This document shows positions 1 through 8,574 of a stretch of 64,000 nt of DNA, in pieces. Location: the NCBI RefSeq assembly GCF_900016645.1, contig NZ_CDGJ01000104.1. One strand, written 5' to 3'. Numbering within the stretch: the stretch's first letter is position 1; every line of letters starts with the position of its first letter. Source of the DNA: Acididesulfobacillus acetoxydans. Lineage in GTDB: Bacteria; Bacillota; Desulfitobacteriia; Desulfitobacteriales; Desulfitobacteriaceae. The notes beneath the pieces are model-generated. The model had not been told where the DNA came from and searched no databases. It was given only the letters and a program-made list of their open reading frames with translations. The translations under genes and the position numbers were made by a program.

Positions 1-90
1 ACGAAAACCCTGAGCACGAAAACCCTAAGCACGAAAACCCTAAGCACGAAAACCCTAAGCACGAAAACCCTAAGCACGAAAACCCCGAGT
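1..90. repeat. 15-bp tandem repeat array
   Basis: Six consecutive 15-bp units of the form ACGAAAACCCTAAGC run from the window edge. The first unit has one change (CTGAGC) and the sixth ends CCCCGAGT before the pattern dissolves around position 90. The array may continue to the left of the window. There are no spacers, so it is not a CRISPR array. It lies upstream of the thioredoxin-like gene and has no visible coding role. Confidence 0.9.
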
Positions 91-140
91 TGAGGACGCT
101 GAGTTGAAAACCTTGGGGCTGAAACCCAACAGAAAGGAGC

Positions 141-177
141 GGGAGCCTGCCTTGACATAGGGGCAAGGCAGGCTCCC
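141..177 (+). promoter_or_regulatory. perfect 14-bp inverted repeat just before the thioredoxin-like gene
   Basis: GGGAGCCTGCCTTG at 141-154 is repeated exactly in inverse orientation at 164-177, giving a very strong stem with a 9-nt loop. The best Shine-Dalgarno-like sequence (AGAAAGGAG, 131-139) is on the far side of this stem from the ATG at 187. No U-tract follows, so it is not a standard terminator. It could be a translational control element or an mRNA-stabilising stem. The role is inferred; the symmetry is directly visible. Confidence 0.6.
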
Positions 178-186
178 TGGGGCATT

Positions 187-603
187 ATGAAAAAAACTGT
201 GTTCATCATCCCGGCTGTGATCCTCATCCTCGTTGCCGCAGTCTTCTTCTGGCCGCGGCAAACAACGCACGCTTCCGCCGGCCTGCCGGTGCAAGCCATT
301 ACCCCTGCCGGACTCAAGCAAAAGATCGCTCAGGACAACGATTTTTTCATCTACTTCTATTCCCCGACCTGCCCCAAGTGCCTGAAAGCGGAGCCTCTGA
401 TCGCCAAAGCGCTGCGGTCAAGTCCGGTCAAACTCTTTGAGCTTAATGTCAAAGCTTACCCGGACGCCAAGGCGGAATTTCAGGTTCCGGGGACACCTAC
501 GCTTTATCATTACATTGATCATCGACTCGCAAAAGGAATTACCGGGGCGGGCATCTCTTACCAAGTCTACCTCGACTTCTTCCGTCTCAACCCCTCGCGC
601 TGA
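187..603 (+). CDS. membrane-anchored thioredoxin-like protein
   Basis: The 138-residue protein starts with MKKT and a hydrophobic segment (about residues 4-23), consistent with a signal anchor or uncleaved signal peptide, so the rest probably lies outside the membrane. The thioredoxin fold follows, with FYSPTCPKC near residues 56-64 giving a CPKC active site, and a cis-Pro loop PGTPTLYHY near 101-109. The length fits a single-domain thioredoxin. The function is probably thiol-disulfide exchange on exported proteins; the partner is unknown. It stands alone, convergent with the DUF362 gene. The ATG has no good RBS at normal spacing because a stable hairpin lies directly upstream. A pre-protein disulfide reductase (ResA or PedC type) is an alternative description. 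Confidence 0.8.
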   Translation: MKKTVFIIPAVILILVAAVFFWPRQTTHASAGLPVQAITPAGLKQKIAQDNDFFIYFYSPTCPKCLKAEPLIAKALRSSPVKLFELNVKAYPDAKAEFQVPGTPTLYHYIDHRLAKGITGAGISYQVYLDFFRLNPSR

Positions 604-648
604 CCCTCCGCGCTCAATCGGGTTTGGTCGCATACCCACTCGGTCACG

Positions 649-1755
649 CTAAATTGTTAGCAGTTCGTACTCTCTCCTGCCTAATCCCAATTTTACCGCG
701 TGGTTAATTGTCCCTTCCCAATCGGTCGTAGGGTGGACATCGGTAAAATGGTCCCGGTGTTCATGTCTGCTTTTTTCAAGAATGCTCCCTCGCACGACAG
801 GCTGGGCGTTTACCGCATCCGCACAAGCCACGTCCAAAGCAACCGGGTCAAAAGAGGCAAACATCCCTACGTTAGGCACAATGGGCACGTCATTCTCCCC
901 ATGGCAGTCGCAGAACGGTGACACGTCGACGACAAGACTGATGTGAAAATGCGGCCGGCCGTGCAGAACCGCCCAGCTGTATTCCGCTATTTTCTTGTCC
1001 AAAATTTCGTTCGATTCGTCCGAAGCAGGCAGTATGGCATCCCTTGGGCAAACCCCGATACAGCGCCCGCAGCCGACACATTTCACGTGGTCGATAAAGG
1101 CTTTGTGCTCCGTGATTGTAATGGCACTGTGAGCGCAGATCTTCGTGCACATGGCACAACCAATACAGCGTTCCTCGGAGACATGGGGCTTGCCGCTGCT
1201 GTGCATTTCCATCTTACCCGCGCGGGAACCGCATCCCATGCCGATGTTTTTTAGCGCTCCGCCAAAACCGGTGAGCTCATGTCCTTTGAAATGCGTCAGA
1301 GAAATGATGATGTCAGCATCCATGATGGCCTGGCCTATTTTGGCTTCTGTCACATATTCGCCGCCTTCAACCGGGACCAAAGCCTCATCCGTTCCCTTCA
1401 GGCCGTCGCCAATCAATACGTGGCAACCCGTGGAAAATGGAGAAAAGCCGTTAAGATACGCAGTGTCGAGATGATCGAGGGCGTTTTTTCTGCCGCCGAC
1501 ATACAAAGTATTACAATCTGTGAGAAACGGTTTTCCCCCCAGCTCTTTCACGATGTCCGCCACGGTTTTGGCATAATTAGGACGGAGATACGACAAATTG
1601 CCCGGCTCACCGAAGTGAATCTTTATGGCTGCATATTTCTTATCAAAATCAATTTGACCGATGCCGGCCGTCTTGATTAAGCGGCCTAATTTTTGCTGGA
1701 GATTTTCACGCCCGTTCACGTGCATGTCGGCAAAATAGACTTTAGATTTTTCCAT
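649..1755 (-). CDS. DUF362 domain protein with two 4Fe-4S clusters
   Basis: The 368-residue protein has an N-terminal DUF362 domain (motifs KIHFGEPGN near residue 45 and FKGHELTGFGGALKN near 156) and a ferredoxin insert with two 4Fe-4S motifs: CIGCAMCTKIC at about 197-207 and CVGCGRCIGVC at about 226-236. DUF362 proteins are cytoplasmic iron-sulfur proteins of unproven function, common in anaerobes and often predicted to take part in electron transfer. The start is well supported by AGGGG 8-10 nt before the ATG. A SAM methyltransferase gene lies upstream on the same strand, but the gap gives no strong operon argument. The family call is firm; the biochemical role is not known. Confidence 0.85.
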   Translation of the reverse strand: MEKSKVYFADMHVNGRENLQQKLGRLIKTAGIGQIDFDKKYAAIKIHFGEPGNLSYLRPNYAKTVADIVKELGGKPFLTDCNTLYVGGRKNALDHLDTAYLNGFSPFSTGCHVLIGDGLKGTDEALVPVEGGEYVTEAKIGQAIMDADIIISLTHFKGHELTGFGGALKNIGMGCGSRAGKMEMHSSGKPHVSEERCIGCAMCTKICAHSAITITEHKAFIDHVKCVGCGRCIGVCPRDAILPASDESNEILDKKIAEYSWAVLHGRPHFHISLVVDVSPFCDCHGENDVPIVPNVGMFASFDPVALDVACADAVNAQPVVRGSILEKSRHEHRDHFTDVHPTTDWEGTINHAVKLGLGRREYELLTI

Positions 1756-1807
1756 CTCGGTACCCCTCCGTTAAATTCTTCAATGAATTCGCGCCCTTAT
1801 CCCCCAA

Positions 1808-2497
1808 TCAGGCGATTATTCCCACTTCTTTTACCCACTTTGCCAGGATGAAACCGGCCGGTCCGCTTTTTCTCTCTTCCATGGCCAGAGCCTCCTTTGC
1901 CGAAGCGACGGTTGGCGGGAAAAAGAGACATTGTTTCAATTCCAACCGCCCCCCCACCTGCCAGCGGCGGATATCGTTTTCGCCATACAGGTTAGCCCGG
2001 GCGAAAACCGACGTTGGCTTTTCCCGCGCCACCTCTTCATAGAACTCACTCCAAGGGCTGTTGCCGGCAATAACCCCAATAAGCAGACATCCCCCCGGCT
2101 CCAGCCGCTCGTAAAGCTTGGCCAAAACCTCCCCGGGTCGTGGTATAAACTCAAAAGCAGTCATGGAGAAGATGCCGTGAAACTTCCCGGGTTCACTCAC
2201 AATTTCCTTAATGTCAGCCTGCCGCCACTGCACCCGCCTGCCTATGGCAGAGATTTTGGCCCGGGCTTTTGCCATCATCTCGCCCGAAACATCGAGCGCC
2301 GTCAGATCATAACCCTCCTGGGCCAGCCAAACCGTATACTGCCCGGTGCCGCACCCGACTTCCAAGACCCGACTTCCCGACGGTTGAAACATAGACTGAG
2401 CCAGAGCCCGCTCCACCCGGTCTGCCGCTTTCCCCACCTCAGTCTCATACCAGGAATCATAATCTTCCGCCGCCTGATCAAAGAGCGCCTCACTCAC
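1808..2497 (-). CDS. class I SAM-dependent methyltransferase
   Basis: This is a Rossmann-fold methyltransferase with the SAM-binding motif I VLEVGCGTGQYT near the start of the domain, an acidic residue at the end of strand 2 (LTALDVS) and a motif II/III region (GIFSMTAFEFIPRPGEVL, LEPGGCLLIG). The open frame extends to 2551, but I chose the GTG at 2497 (MSEALFDQAAEDYDSWYE). It has GAGGTGG at good spacing, and family members usually begin just before a 'FD..A..YD.WY' motif. The protein belongs to the UbiE/Tam-like superfamily of small-molecule methyltransferases; the substrate cannot be read from the sequence. The UroD-family gene lies 27-81 nt upstream, depending on the start, and may be cotranscribed. 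Confidence 0.8.
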   Translation of the reverse strand: MSEALFDQAAEDYDSWYETEVGKAADRVERALAQSMFQPSGSRVLEVGCGTGQYTVWLAQEGYDLTALDVSGEMMAKARAKISAIGRRVQWRQADIKEIVSEPGKFHGIFSMTAFEFIPRPGEVLAKLYERLEPGGCLLIGVIAGNSPWSEFYEEVAREKPTSVFARANLYGENDIRRWQVGGRLELKQCLFFPPTVASAKEALAMEERKSGPAGFILAKWVKEVGIIA

Positions 2498-2577
2498 AGC
2501 CTTTACCACCTCACGCACTGTCACTTGTGCCAACCCACTTGCCGCATTCAACGCCCGCGCTCGAGCATATTTTCAAT

Positions 2578-3645
2578 CTAGTACCGGAAGTTCCGTGCAA
2601 AATCATAGAGGGCAAAAATCTGTTCAACAGGTGTGTCGGCCTGAATATAGTGAGCCGACGCCAAAATATAGCCTCCATTGTCACCCAGAATCCGAATCCG
2701 TCGTTCCGCCTCCTTCATCAATTCCTCACGCGTTCCGTGCGGTAAAAGATATTGAATATCTATACCCCCGTGAAAGCTTATCTTCCTTCCAAATCTCTCT
2801 TTAATAAGTTCAATGTCCTCCATACCTTTAGCCAGAGGTTGTAAAGGATTAAGGACGTCTATGGGGAGTTCCATTAACCGCTCAATCATAGGGGACACCG
2901 CACCGCATGAATGATACATGATTGTTTTACCATAGTTTTTGATTACTTTATTCAATTTGACATGGTATGGTTTGATAAACTCTTCCCACATAGATGGCGA
3001 AATCAACAGGTTAGATTGACCGGCTATGTCGTCATAGGTATAAACCATGTCAATTTTATCCCCGCTCCATGTCAAAACCCTCTCTATGTAAGCACAGTAA
3101 AAGTCTGTTATCCTGCTCATAATGCCATGCACTATCTCCGGGGACATAATCAAATCGACCAGGAAGCGTTCATAACCACGTAAAGCCCAAGCCAGTTCGA
3201 ACAGACCGCCGGTCTCAATTTTAATGTAATAACGTGTGTGCAGATCGCCGATTTTCTCTGACAAATGCTCAATATCCCACCACTCCACCTGCGGCCAGTT
3301 AAACTTGGCCAAGTCTTCCTCAGATTGGGCATTGCTCAGCGGAAAACTTGCATATTCCTCATAAGAGCCAAACTGGTTGTGAACAATTTTACGGTGAGTT
3401 CCTTTAGGTTCGAGAAATGAACCGTCCGCAAAGACCGGCATAACCGGTCCCTTATAATCCGGCGCTACTTCCCGTATGTCCACACCTAATCTTTGCAGTA
3501 TCACTTCTCTATCCGAAACACGCATACTTTCCGTAATTTTTTGCCATGTCTCCGGTACGGCCCAAAAGTCCAGCGGCACTCTATCGGGTTGTTTATGTTG
3601 CAGAGCCAGCAGAACACGTTCACGCGATAACAATTCATGCATCAT
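2578..3645 (-). CDS. UroD-superfamily (MtaA/MtbA-like) methyltransferase
   Basis: The 355-residue protein belongs to the uroporphyrinogen decarboxylase superfamily, in the branch of corrinoid-dependent methyltransferases rather than haem enzymes. The N-terminus RVLLALQHKQPDRVPLDFW is typical. A zinc-type HxC motif is visible as YHSCGAV (His245 and Cys247). The C-terminal position where MtaA and MtbA carry the last Cys ligand reads ASAHYIQADTP. Such proteins move a methyl group between a corrinoid protein and a thiol or folate acceptor, or demethylate a substrate. No intact corrinoid gene is adjacent; the nearest complete one is near 49.4 kb. A decayed UroD-like gene lies upstream at 4.0-4.6 kb. 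The start is the ATG pair at 3645/3642, with a weak RBS. The substrate is unknown. Confidence 0.75.
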   Translation of the reverse strand: MMHELLSRERVLLALQHKQPDRVPLDFWAVPETWQKITESMRVSDREVILQRLGVDIREVAPDYKGPVMPVFADGSFLEPKGTHRKIVHNQFGSYEEYASFPLSNAQSEEDLAKFNWPQVEWWDIEHLSEKIGDLHTRYYIKIETGGLFELAWALRGYERFLVDLIMSPEIVHGIMSRITDFYCAYIERVLTWSGDKIDMVYTYDDIAGQSNLLISPSMWEEFIKPYHVKLNKVIKNYGKTIMYHSCGAVSPMIERLMELPIDVLNPLQPLAKGMEDIELIKERFGRKISFHGGIDIQYLLPHGTREELMKEAERRIRILGDNGGYILASAHYIQADTPVEQIFALYDFARNFRY

Positions 3646-4022
3646 AATACCTGGTTTTCAAAACATATCAAGACCAAGAATAGAATCAGTATGTTGTCCT
3701 TTCGGCCGAGAAACCAGGCTTTTCACCCCTTTCTTCCCTCACATCCAACACTTCTAGATATACCCTTATCTTCCGTAAATAACCGCGGCGATGAATATCT
3801 TCCTAATTTTTTGACCCCTTGACCCGCTTCCACAGCCTCACCGTTCGCTGGCTAAGGATGACCTCACGCCAGCCGGCTGCTTCACCCCCGCCGAGGTGAG
3901 CAAGGCATCGACCCATTCTTCTTACTGATTCTACAGTCCCGCCGGAAATCCTGCAAGTGCCCGCTTCCGCCGACTGCGGTACCGCCCTTCCTTAATCCGG
4001 GGGATTGTGATCACGTAACCCC
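3646..4022. other. intergenic region without a recognisable gene
   Basis: About 380 bases separate the UroD-family gene from the chimeric pseudogene upstream. Short stop-interrupted reading frames are present on both strands but none matches a family I recognise. The half nearest 3646 probably holds the promoter of the UroD-family gene, though I see no convincing -35/-10 pair. Confidence 0.4.
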
Positions 4023-4625
4023 TCATCTCCGCTCCCATTCTTTGGCCGGTTTTGCGGCCGGCCAGACGTTTCGATAAAGAATGTAACTCCGGCGCCCCAA
4101 ATATTCAAGCGGCACACTCCAGACATGCACTAAGCGGGTAAACGGCCAGACTCCAAAAATGGCAAACGCGAAAATAATGTGCAAGCGAAAGAGAAGGGGA
4201 ACATTGTTCATCAGACCGGGATCCGGCGCGAAGACAAGGACTCCCCGTATCCAAGGCGCGATGGTGGCCCGGTAATCGAAGCTGCTCTTGACGAACAGAT
4301 TGAACCCAAAACCCAGGGTGCGCAGACCCCACTCAAACGCTCCGTCGAGCAAAGCAAACGTGAATAAAGAAGTCTCCGCAATCCATTCCTTCAGCTCCGG
4401 CCAGATGATCTCATTCCGGCCGGGCAGGCGTTTCCCCTGCTCGGGATAAACAGGACCAACTGTGACGATATCCAGATTCATGCCTTTGACAAAAGCGTAC
4501 CTCTCGCGGAACCCGACTACTCGGCAGTTCAGGGCCTTTGCGATGAGGGAGTCGGCTATGCACAGCTCCCCCTTCGGAACCCGCCCCTTCACGCCGTCCC
4601 GGACAATCGGCGCTCCCTTGGACGA
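4023..4625 (-). pseudogene. chimeric remnant: UroD-like fragment fused to the nitrate reductase gamma (NarI) C-terminus
   Basis: One open frame (GTG at 4592, open back to a stop near 4625) encodes two unrelated pieces. Roughly residues 1-105 (GRVPKGELCIADSLIAKAL, WPELKEWIAETSLFTFALL, DGAFEWGLRTLGF) resemble an internal part of a UroD-superfamily methyltransferase. From about residue 112 the sequence changes to the C-terminus of NarI: PLLFRLHIIFAFAIFG followed by WPFTRLVHVWSVPLEYLGR, the last transmembrane helix and tail of the haem b subunit. The NarI N-terminal helices and NarGHJ are absent. This looks like a deletion junction joining two genes in frame. Expression or function is unlikely. 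The NarI tail is the more certain of the two assignments. Confidence 0.65.
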
Positions 4626-4668
4626 CTAAGGCGGCTATGCATGATCTCTTTTCTTGAAGACAGCGGAG

Positions 4669-4698
4669 TAGTGTAGTGTAGTGTAGTGTAGTGTAGTG
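4669..4698. repeat. pentanucleotide microsatellite (TAGTG)6
   Basis: Six exact consecutive TAGTG units lie upstream of the chimeric UroD/NarI remnant and downstream of the PucR gene. A five-base unit would shift the reading frame if translated, so it could have been a phase-variable tract or slippage product. The surrounding gene is already broken. The repeat itself is unambiguous. Confidence 0.9.
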
Positions 4699-4842
4699 TT
4701 CATTCAATGGCTTCTCCTCCCCCATAATTAATTAAGTAAGTGTAGGCCGGGCTTATCATAAGGTCGCTAAAATATGCTGACCCAGCTTCTTTTCTAACCG
4801 CACAGATGCCGGCCTCAGTCCTCCGACATCTCTTCTTTTGGT

Positions 4843-6531
4843 TTACTTATCCTTCTGTCGCAATATTTTCCGTATCTTTAAGCCAATTTGCAGATTAAGC
4901 CTATTTTCAGCCGATTTTAGGTCCAGACCTGTAATCTCCCGAATTTGTTCGACTCTGTAGAGAACCGTATTGTAATGGACAAAGAGCACCTGGGAAACTT
5001 GTTTCAAATTCCCGTGATACTCAAAGAACGTCTCCAGTGTTTTGAGTAAATCGCCGTGACATTTCATATCATGATCATCCAAAGGGGCAACCGTCTCTTT
5101 ATAAAACAGTTCTAATTCTTCCCGATTTGGCACCTGCTGCAGTAAACGGTAGATACCGAGCTCAGAAAAAAAGACCAATTGGTTTTGCCCAAAAAGTACC
5201 TTACCTACCCCCAGCGCTTGAAGCGCTTCTTTATAGCTCTTGCGCAGACCGGGTATACCTGGGTAATATCTTCCGACGCCTATGGAAATAGTAAAATCTT
5301 TAACCTTCTTGCTTATAAAATTCAAAATCTCTTGGCTCCGCAACTTGAAATAGGCATCGATTTTTTCCTTGGTTATTCTTTCGGGATGAGAAAGCAATAA
5401 AATAATACTGTCACTTTTTGTACCCACAATACTCGGTTCATCTTTGTGTATAGCCTCCATAATCTGGTTAAATAAATAATCCTTTGCTTCCTGGATAGAC
5501 TGCTCATCTTGGCGGCCTTTGCTGGCAAAGCCTAAAAAATTATCGATATCAACCACCAAGGCCGCATAATTGCAATTTAAATCCCAGCCAAGATAGCGGG
5601 CTCTCTCTTTCAAACTTTTCTCCTCGATTTTTGCCTCCTGGAGTAGATCACCAATAAAATCGTTACGGTGGCGTCTCTCAACTTCCAGCAGGGTGCGCTG
5701 GTTCAACAACTCCAAAGCCGCGATCGTCATCGCGCGCTCAATAAAAATGAAATCCGTCTGAGTTAACGCACGTTGATTATCCCAAACCGAAAGATAACCA
5801 CTCACCTGACCTCTGACGATGATGGGCATCCTAAATTCCTGCAGATACGGCTCTGTTTCCATCGTAGTAACATAATAATTCACTCCTGAATCAGAGGGGT
5901 TTATAACCCGTACTTCGACATCCTTAACCCGTTTAGCGGCCTCTTCCCAAGCCGACGCGTCCCAATTGACAAAGTGCTTAGCCAGGACTTCATTATCCGG
6001 ATTATAGATCACGACAGTGTTATCGATAACCTCAGCTAACTTTGCGACGATATCGGTTATGCCCCCTCCTTTTAAAATGACTTCCATAAAAAACCGATTG
6101 GCCTTTTCTGATTTCTCAAAAAACGCTGTATGCATCTGTAAAATTTCGCTTAAAATCGGATTCAAAACATCGGCAAAAGAAGTCTCAACAGGTAACTCAA
6201 GGAGTGGAAAATCCATTTGGTTCGCCTGCTCGATCATTTCCTGCGGAACATACTCCAAATAACGTTTGGGTTTTAAAGCTAAACCGGCCAGGCCTTGGTT
6301 CGCCAGTTTGGGAATCAGCTCAATCAGTGCTTCACGATCATCACGAATAGAATAAGCCGTAGTCAACAGGAGATCACCCGCATTGACCCAATTATAAATA
6401 TCCGGGACTTCCATGATATTTACATTAGTTACACTTCTCTCCAGTCCGTTCTGCCCGGCCAGAACCTTAACCCCTTTCATGCATTCGAGTCCCAGGACAT
6501 CCCCTACCGTAACGCCGCTTTTTCTAATCAT
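4843..6531 (-). CDS. pucR: PucR-family transcriptional regulator
   Basis: The 562-residue regulator has the PucR architecture. An N-terminal PucR (purine catabolism) ligand domain spans about residues 8-130 (GVTVGDVLGLECMKGVKVL, NVNIMEVPDIYNWVNAGDLL). A central GGDEF-like/CdaR region follows (about 290-430; YAALVVDIDNFLGFASKGR). A C-terminal PucR helix-turn-helix lies near 495-560 (LETFFEYHGNLKQVSQVLF, HYNTVLYRVEQIREITGLDL). Known members control purine or allantoin use and related catabolic operons, often as activators. The position upstream of a permease, carbamate-kinase and xanthine-dehydrogenase cluster makes nucleobase control likely, but that is inference. The start ATG at 6531 has AAGGATAG upstream. 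No operator can be assigned by eye. Confidence 0.9.
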   Translation of the reverse strand: MIRKSGVTVGDVLGLECMKGVKVLAGQNGLERSVTNVNIMEVPDIYNWVNAGDLLLTTAYSIRDDREALIELIPKLANQGLAGLALKPKRYLEYVPQEMIEQANQMDFPLLELPVETSFADVLNPILSEILQMHTAFFEKSEKANRFFMEVILKGGGITDIVAKLAEVIDNTVVIYNPDNEVLAKHFVNWDASAWEEAAKRVKDVEVRVINPSDSGVNYYVTTMETEPYLQEFRMPIIVRGQVSGYLSVWDNQRALTQTDFIFIERAMTIAALELLNQRTLLEVERRHRNDFIGDLLQEAKIEEKSLKERARYLGWDLNCNYAALVVDIDNFLGFASKGRQDEQSIQEAKDYLFNQIMEAIHKDEPSIVGTKSDSIILLLSHPERITKEKIDAYFKLRSQEILNFISKKVKDFTISIGVGRYYPGIPGLRKSYKEALQALGVGKVLFGQNQLVFFSELGIYRLLQQVPNREELELFYKETVAPLDDHDMKCHGDLLKTLETFFEYHGNLKQVSQVLFVHYNTVLYRVEQIREITGLDLKSAENRLNLQIGLKIRKILRQKDK

Positions 6532-6736
6532 TTTAATCTATCCTTTGCGTTTCTAATTAGAGTCCCCTGAAAAACTGCTAATTCGAAGAAATTTCGGCCA
6601 AAGATATCCAACCCAACCCGCATGAATAAAGGGTTTACCAGCGGAGGCGTTGGCTGGATGTTATAAAATACGGACTTTTTCAGGTGAATCTAATTATACT
6701 TTAAATCACCTTATATTATCAATTTCCCACATGTCC

Positions 6737-8338
6737 TTAATGCATAGATACCCCGCTTTCCCCCGCCATCCTCAGAATTCGTTCCGCGGAAAAAGAAACG
6801 TCGATCAGCCCTTTGCCCCGGGGCCTGCGGGAAACCATGAATTTATAAAACCGTCCATCTTCAACCCTTTTCATAATCGGCGTTACGACATACTCCTTCT
6901 CTCCCGTTGCCGCTTTCCGGTACTCAGGATAGATACCGAAAATATCAGTGCCTTCAAACGGAATGGTCGCCATCGTACAATACCCCTGGGGATCGGTTAG
7001 ATAAATATCATCTAAGTCCAACTGCCGGGCGAGTTCAACCAAACGATCCCGAGTCAGTTCTTCACGCGCGTCATATTCCGCCAGTTTCTTGCTGCGATTC
7101 CACATCGTCCTTTCCATGCCCTTTTCCGCAATCCACTGTTGCATTTGATCGGCCTGCGCCGTGAGTTCGATAATGGCCTGAGACAGAGAGCTTAAGTTAT
7201 CGCTCTGATGATCGACACCAGCTGCAATCTCCTCTGTCCCTGCCGCGGTTGCCCCGGCTGCCATGGAAATCGCCTCGATATTGGCCAGCAATTTTTCAGT
7301 GCCGGAACGCATTGCATGTGTTGCCTGGTTTACTTCCTGGAGATGACCGGCTATCATGCGGCCTGATTCGACCACAGTCCGGAAGTTGTTCCCGGACTGC
7401 TCCGTTTTTGCCATAGATTCCTCGGTTTCCTGAACAGTCAACTTCGCCGCTCTCAAAACCTCTTGAATACTGTTCTGAATCTCAAACACTGTTTCGCGGA
7501 TTTGTTCCACCGTCTTTTCCGATCCTGCCGCTAGTTTTTTCACTTCCTCAGCCACCACCGCAAACCCTTTTCCGGACTCGCCGGCTCGAGCCGCCTCAAT
7601 CGCCGCATTTAAAGCCAAAAGATTGGTTTGTGAAGCAATGCTTGAAATAGCCTGCAGCATCTGTTCAATCCCCGCCGAATGCTTGTCCAGTTGCTCTACA
7701 GATTTTTCAGTTCTGGCTGATTCTTGCCGCGCCTTAGCCATCTCTTCCATCATTTCTCTGGTTGTTCCCAGACCCCGAGAGGCTGTGCTGCTAGACTCCT
7801 CTGTATTTCGGCTGAGATCCCCAATGCGTTCGCTGATATCATTAATTTGAACCGCCAATGCTTTGGCATACCTGAATAGTTCTTCCGCTTTATCCGCCTG
7901 TACCTGGTTATTCTGGGCAATCTCGCTGAAGGCCGCAGAAATCTCAGTGGCGCTGGACTGGGTCTCCGTCGCAGACTGGGCTATAACTTCCGCCGTGCCA
8001 TGCAAAGATATGGAAAGCTGGGTTACTGAGGCCAGCAAATGACGCGTGTAGTCACGCAATTCTTCAGCCGCGCCTGACAAATCTTTAAACTCAGTCCGAA
8101 CAGGAGGGAGCTCCGCAAACAGTTCACCCTGCGCGGCTTCGCGGAGGTAATGCGTTATGCCCCGAATTTCCTTGCCCATAACCCCAATGTACCAGTAAAA
8201 CACGGCTATCACTAAACCTATACCTATGGGCAATATAATATAATAGGGCCATGTTCCCAGAAGCAATACCAGCATAACTTGGATGAGCATCACCGCCATC
8301 AAAACCAACCAAAACAACCGTCCTTTGCCCTGTTGCAT
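6737..8338 (-). CDS. methyl-accepting chemotaxis protein with C-terminal sensor-like domain
   Basis: The protein has two transmembrane helices near the N-terminus (about residues 8-28 and 33-54 from the chosen start) with almost no periplasmic loop between them. A long coiled-coil signalling domain follows, with the conserved hairpin tip ASQTNLLALNAAIEAARAG and GFAVVAEEVKKLA. Unlike typical receptors it carries about 110 further residues after the coiled coil (LDDIYLTDPQGYCTMAT, FGIYPEYRKAATGEKEYVV), resembling a PAS/Cache-like sensor, so the stimulus is probably sensed in the cytoplasm. The frame opens at a GTG (8374), but the ATG at 8338 has GAGGAAAG at better spacing. It sits beside PucR and may respond to a nucleobase or methyl-donor signal; that is a guess from context only. 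Confidence 0.85.
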   Translation of the reverse strand: MQQGKGRLFWLVLMAVMLIQVMLVLLLGTWPYYIILPIGIGLVIAVFYWYIGVMGKEIRGITHYLREAAQGELFAELPPVRTEFKDLSGAAEELRDYTRHLLASVTQLSISLHGTAEVIAQSATETQSSATEISAAFSEIAQNNQVQADKAEELFRYAKALAVQINDISERIGDLSRNTEESSSTASRGLGTTREMMEEMAKARQESARTEKSVEQLDKHSAGIEQMLQAISSIASQTNLLALNAAIEAARAGESGKGFAVVAEEVKKLAAGSEKTVEQIRETVFEIQNSIQEVLRAAKLTVQETEESMAKTEQSGNNFRTVVESGRMIAGHLQEVNQATHAMRSGTEKLLANIEAISMAAGATAAGTEEIAAGVDHQSDNLSSLSQAIIELTAQADQMQQWIAEKGMERTMWNRSKKLAEYDAREELTRDRLVELARQLDLDDIYLTDPQGYCTMATIPFEGTDIFGIYPEYRKAATGEKEYVVTPIMKRVEDGRFYKFMVSRRPRGKGLIDVSFSAERILRMAGESGVSMH

Positions 8339-8574
8339 TCTTCTTTCCTCAATTCTCAAAATTCTGCGCTTCACTGTCCAAAATTCCGCGGGCAGTCTCT
8401 CTTTGCCTCGGAAACCGGAGCCAAAGCATATAGCCCAAGCCGCAATCCGTCAAGGAAGGCCGTAGACGGAAACCTGGCCCAGGCTATAACCGGATAAACC
8501 CTAACCCGGCTGCCTCCTTATCCTAATTTAAGTTAGAATCAGAACTGGCGATTCCCCGGGATCGCAGTACACTG

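Noticed and set aside
1..90. CRISPR array
   Set aside because: The 15-bp units are directly adjacent, without spacers, and are shorter than CRISPR repeats; no cas gene is present.
2578..3645. Haem-biosynthesis uroporphyrinogen decarboxylase HemE
   Set aside because: The sequence has the HxC zinc motif and N-terminus of the corrinoid methyltransferase branch, and no other haem genes are nearby.
4411..4725. 104-codon minus-strand frame beginning near the TAGTG repeat
   Set aside because: It reads the repeat as HYTTLHYTTL and then runs out of frame through the UroD-like sequence; the conserved residues are in the other frame.
8375..8560. c-di-GMP (GEMM) riboswitch before the chemotaxis receptor
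   Set aside because: Some GC-rich helices and a GGCAAAG-like string occur on the minus strand, but the conserved GEMM core elements could not be matched.
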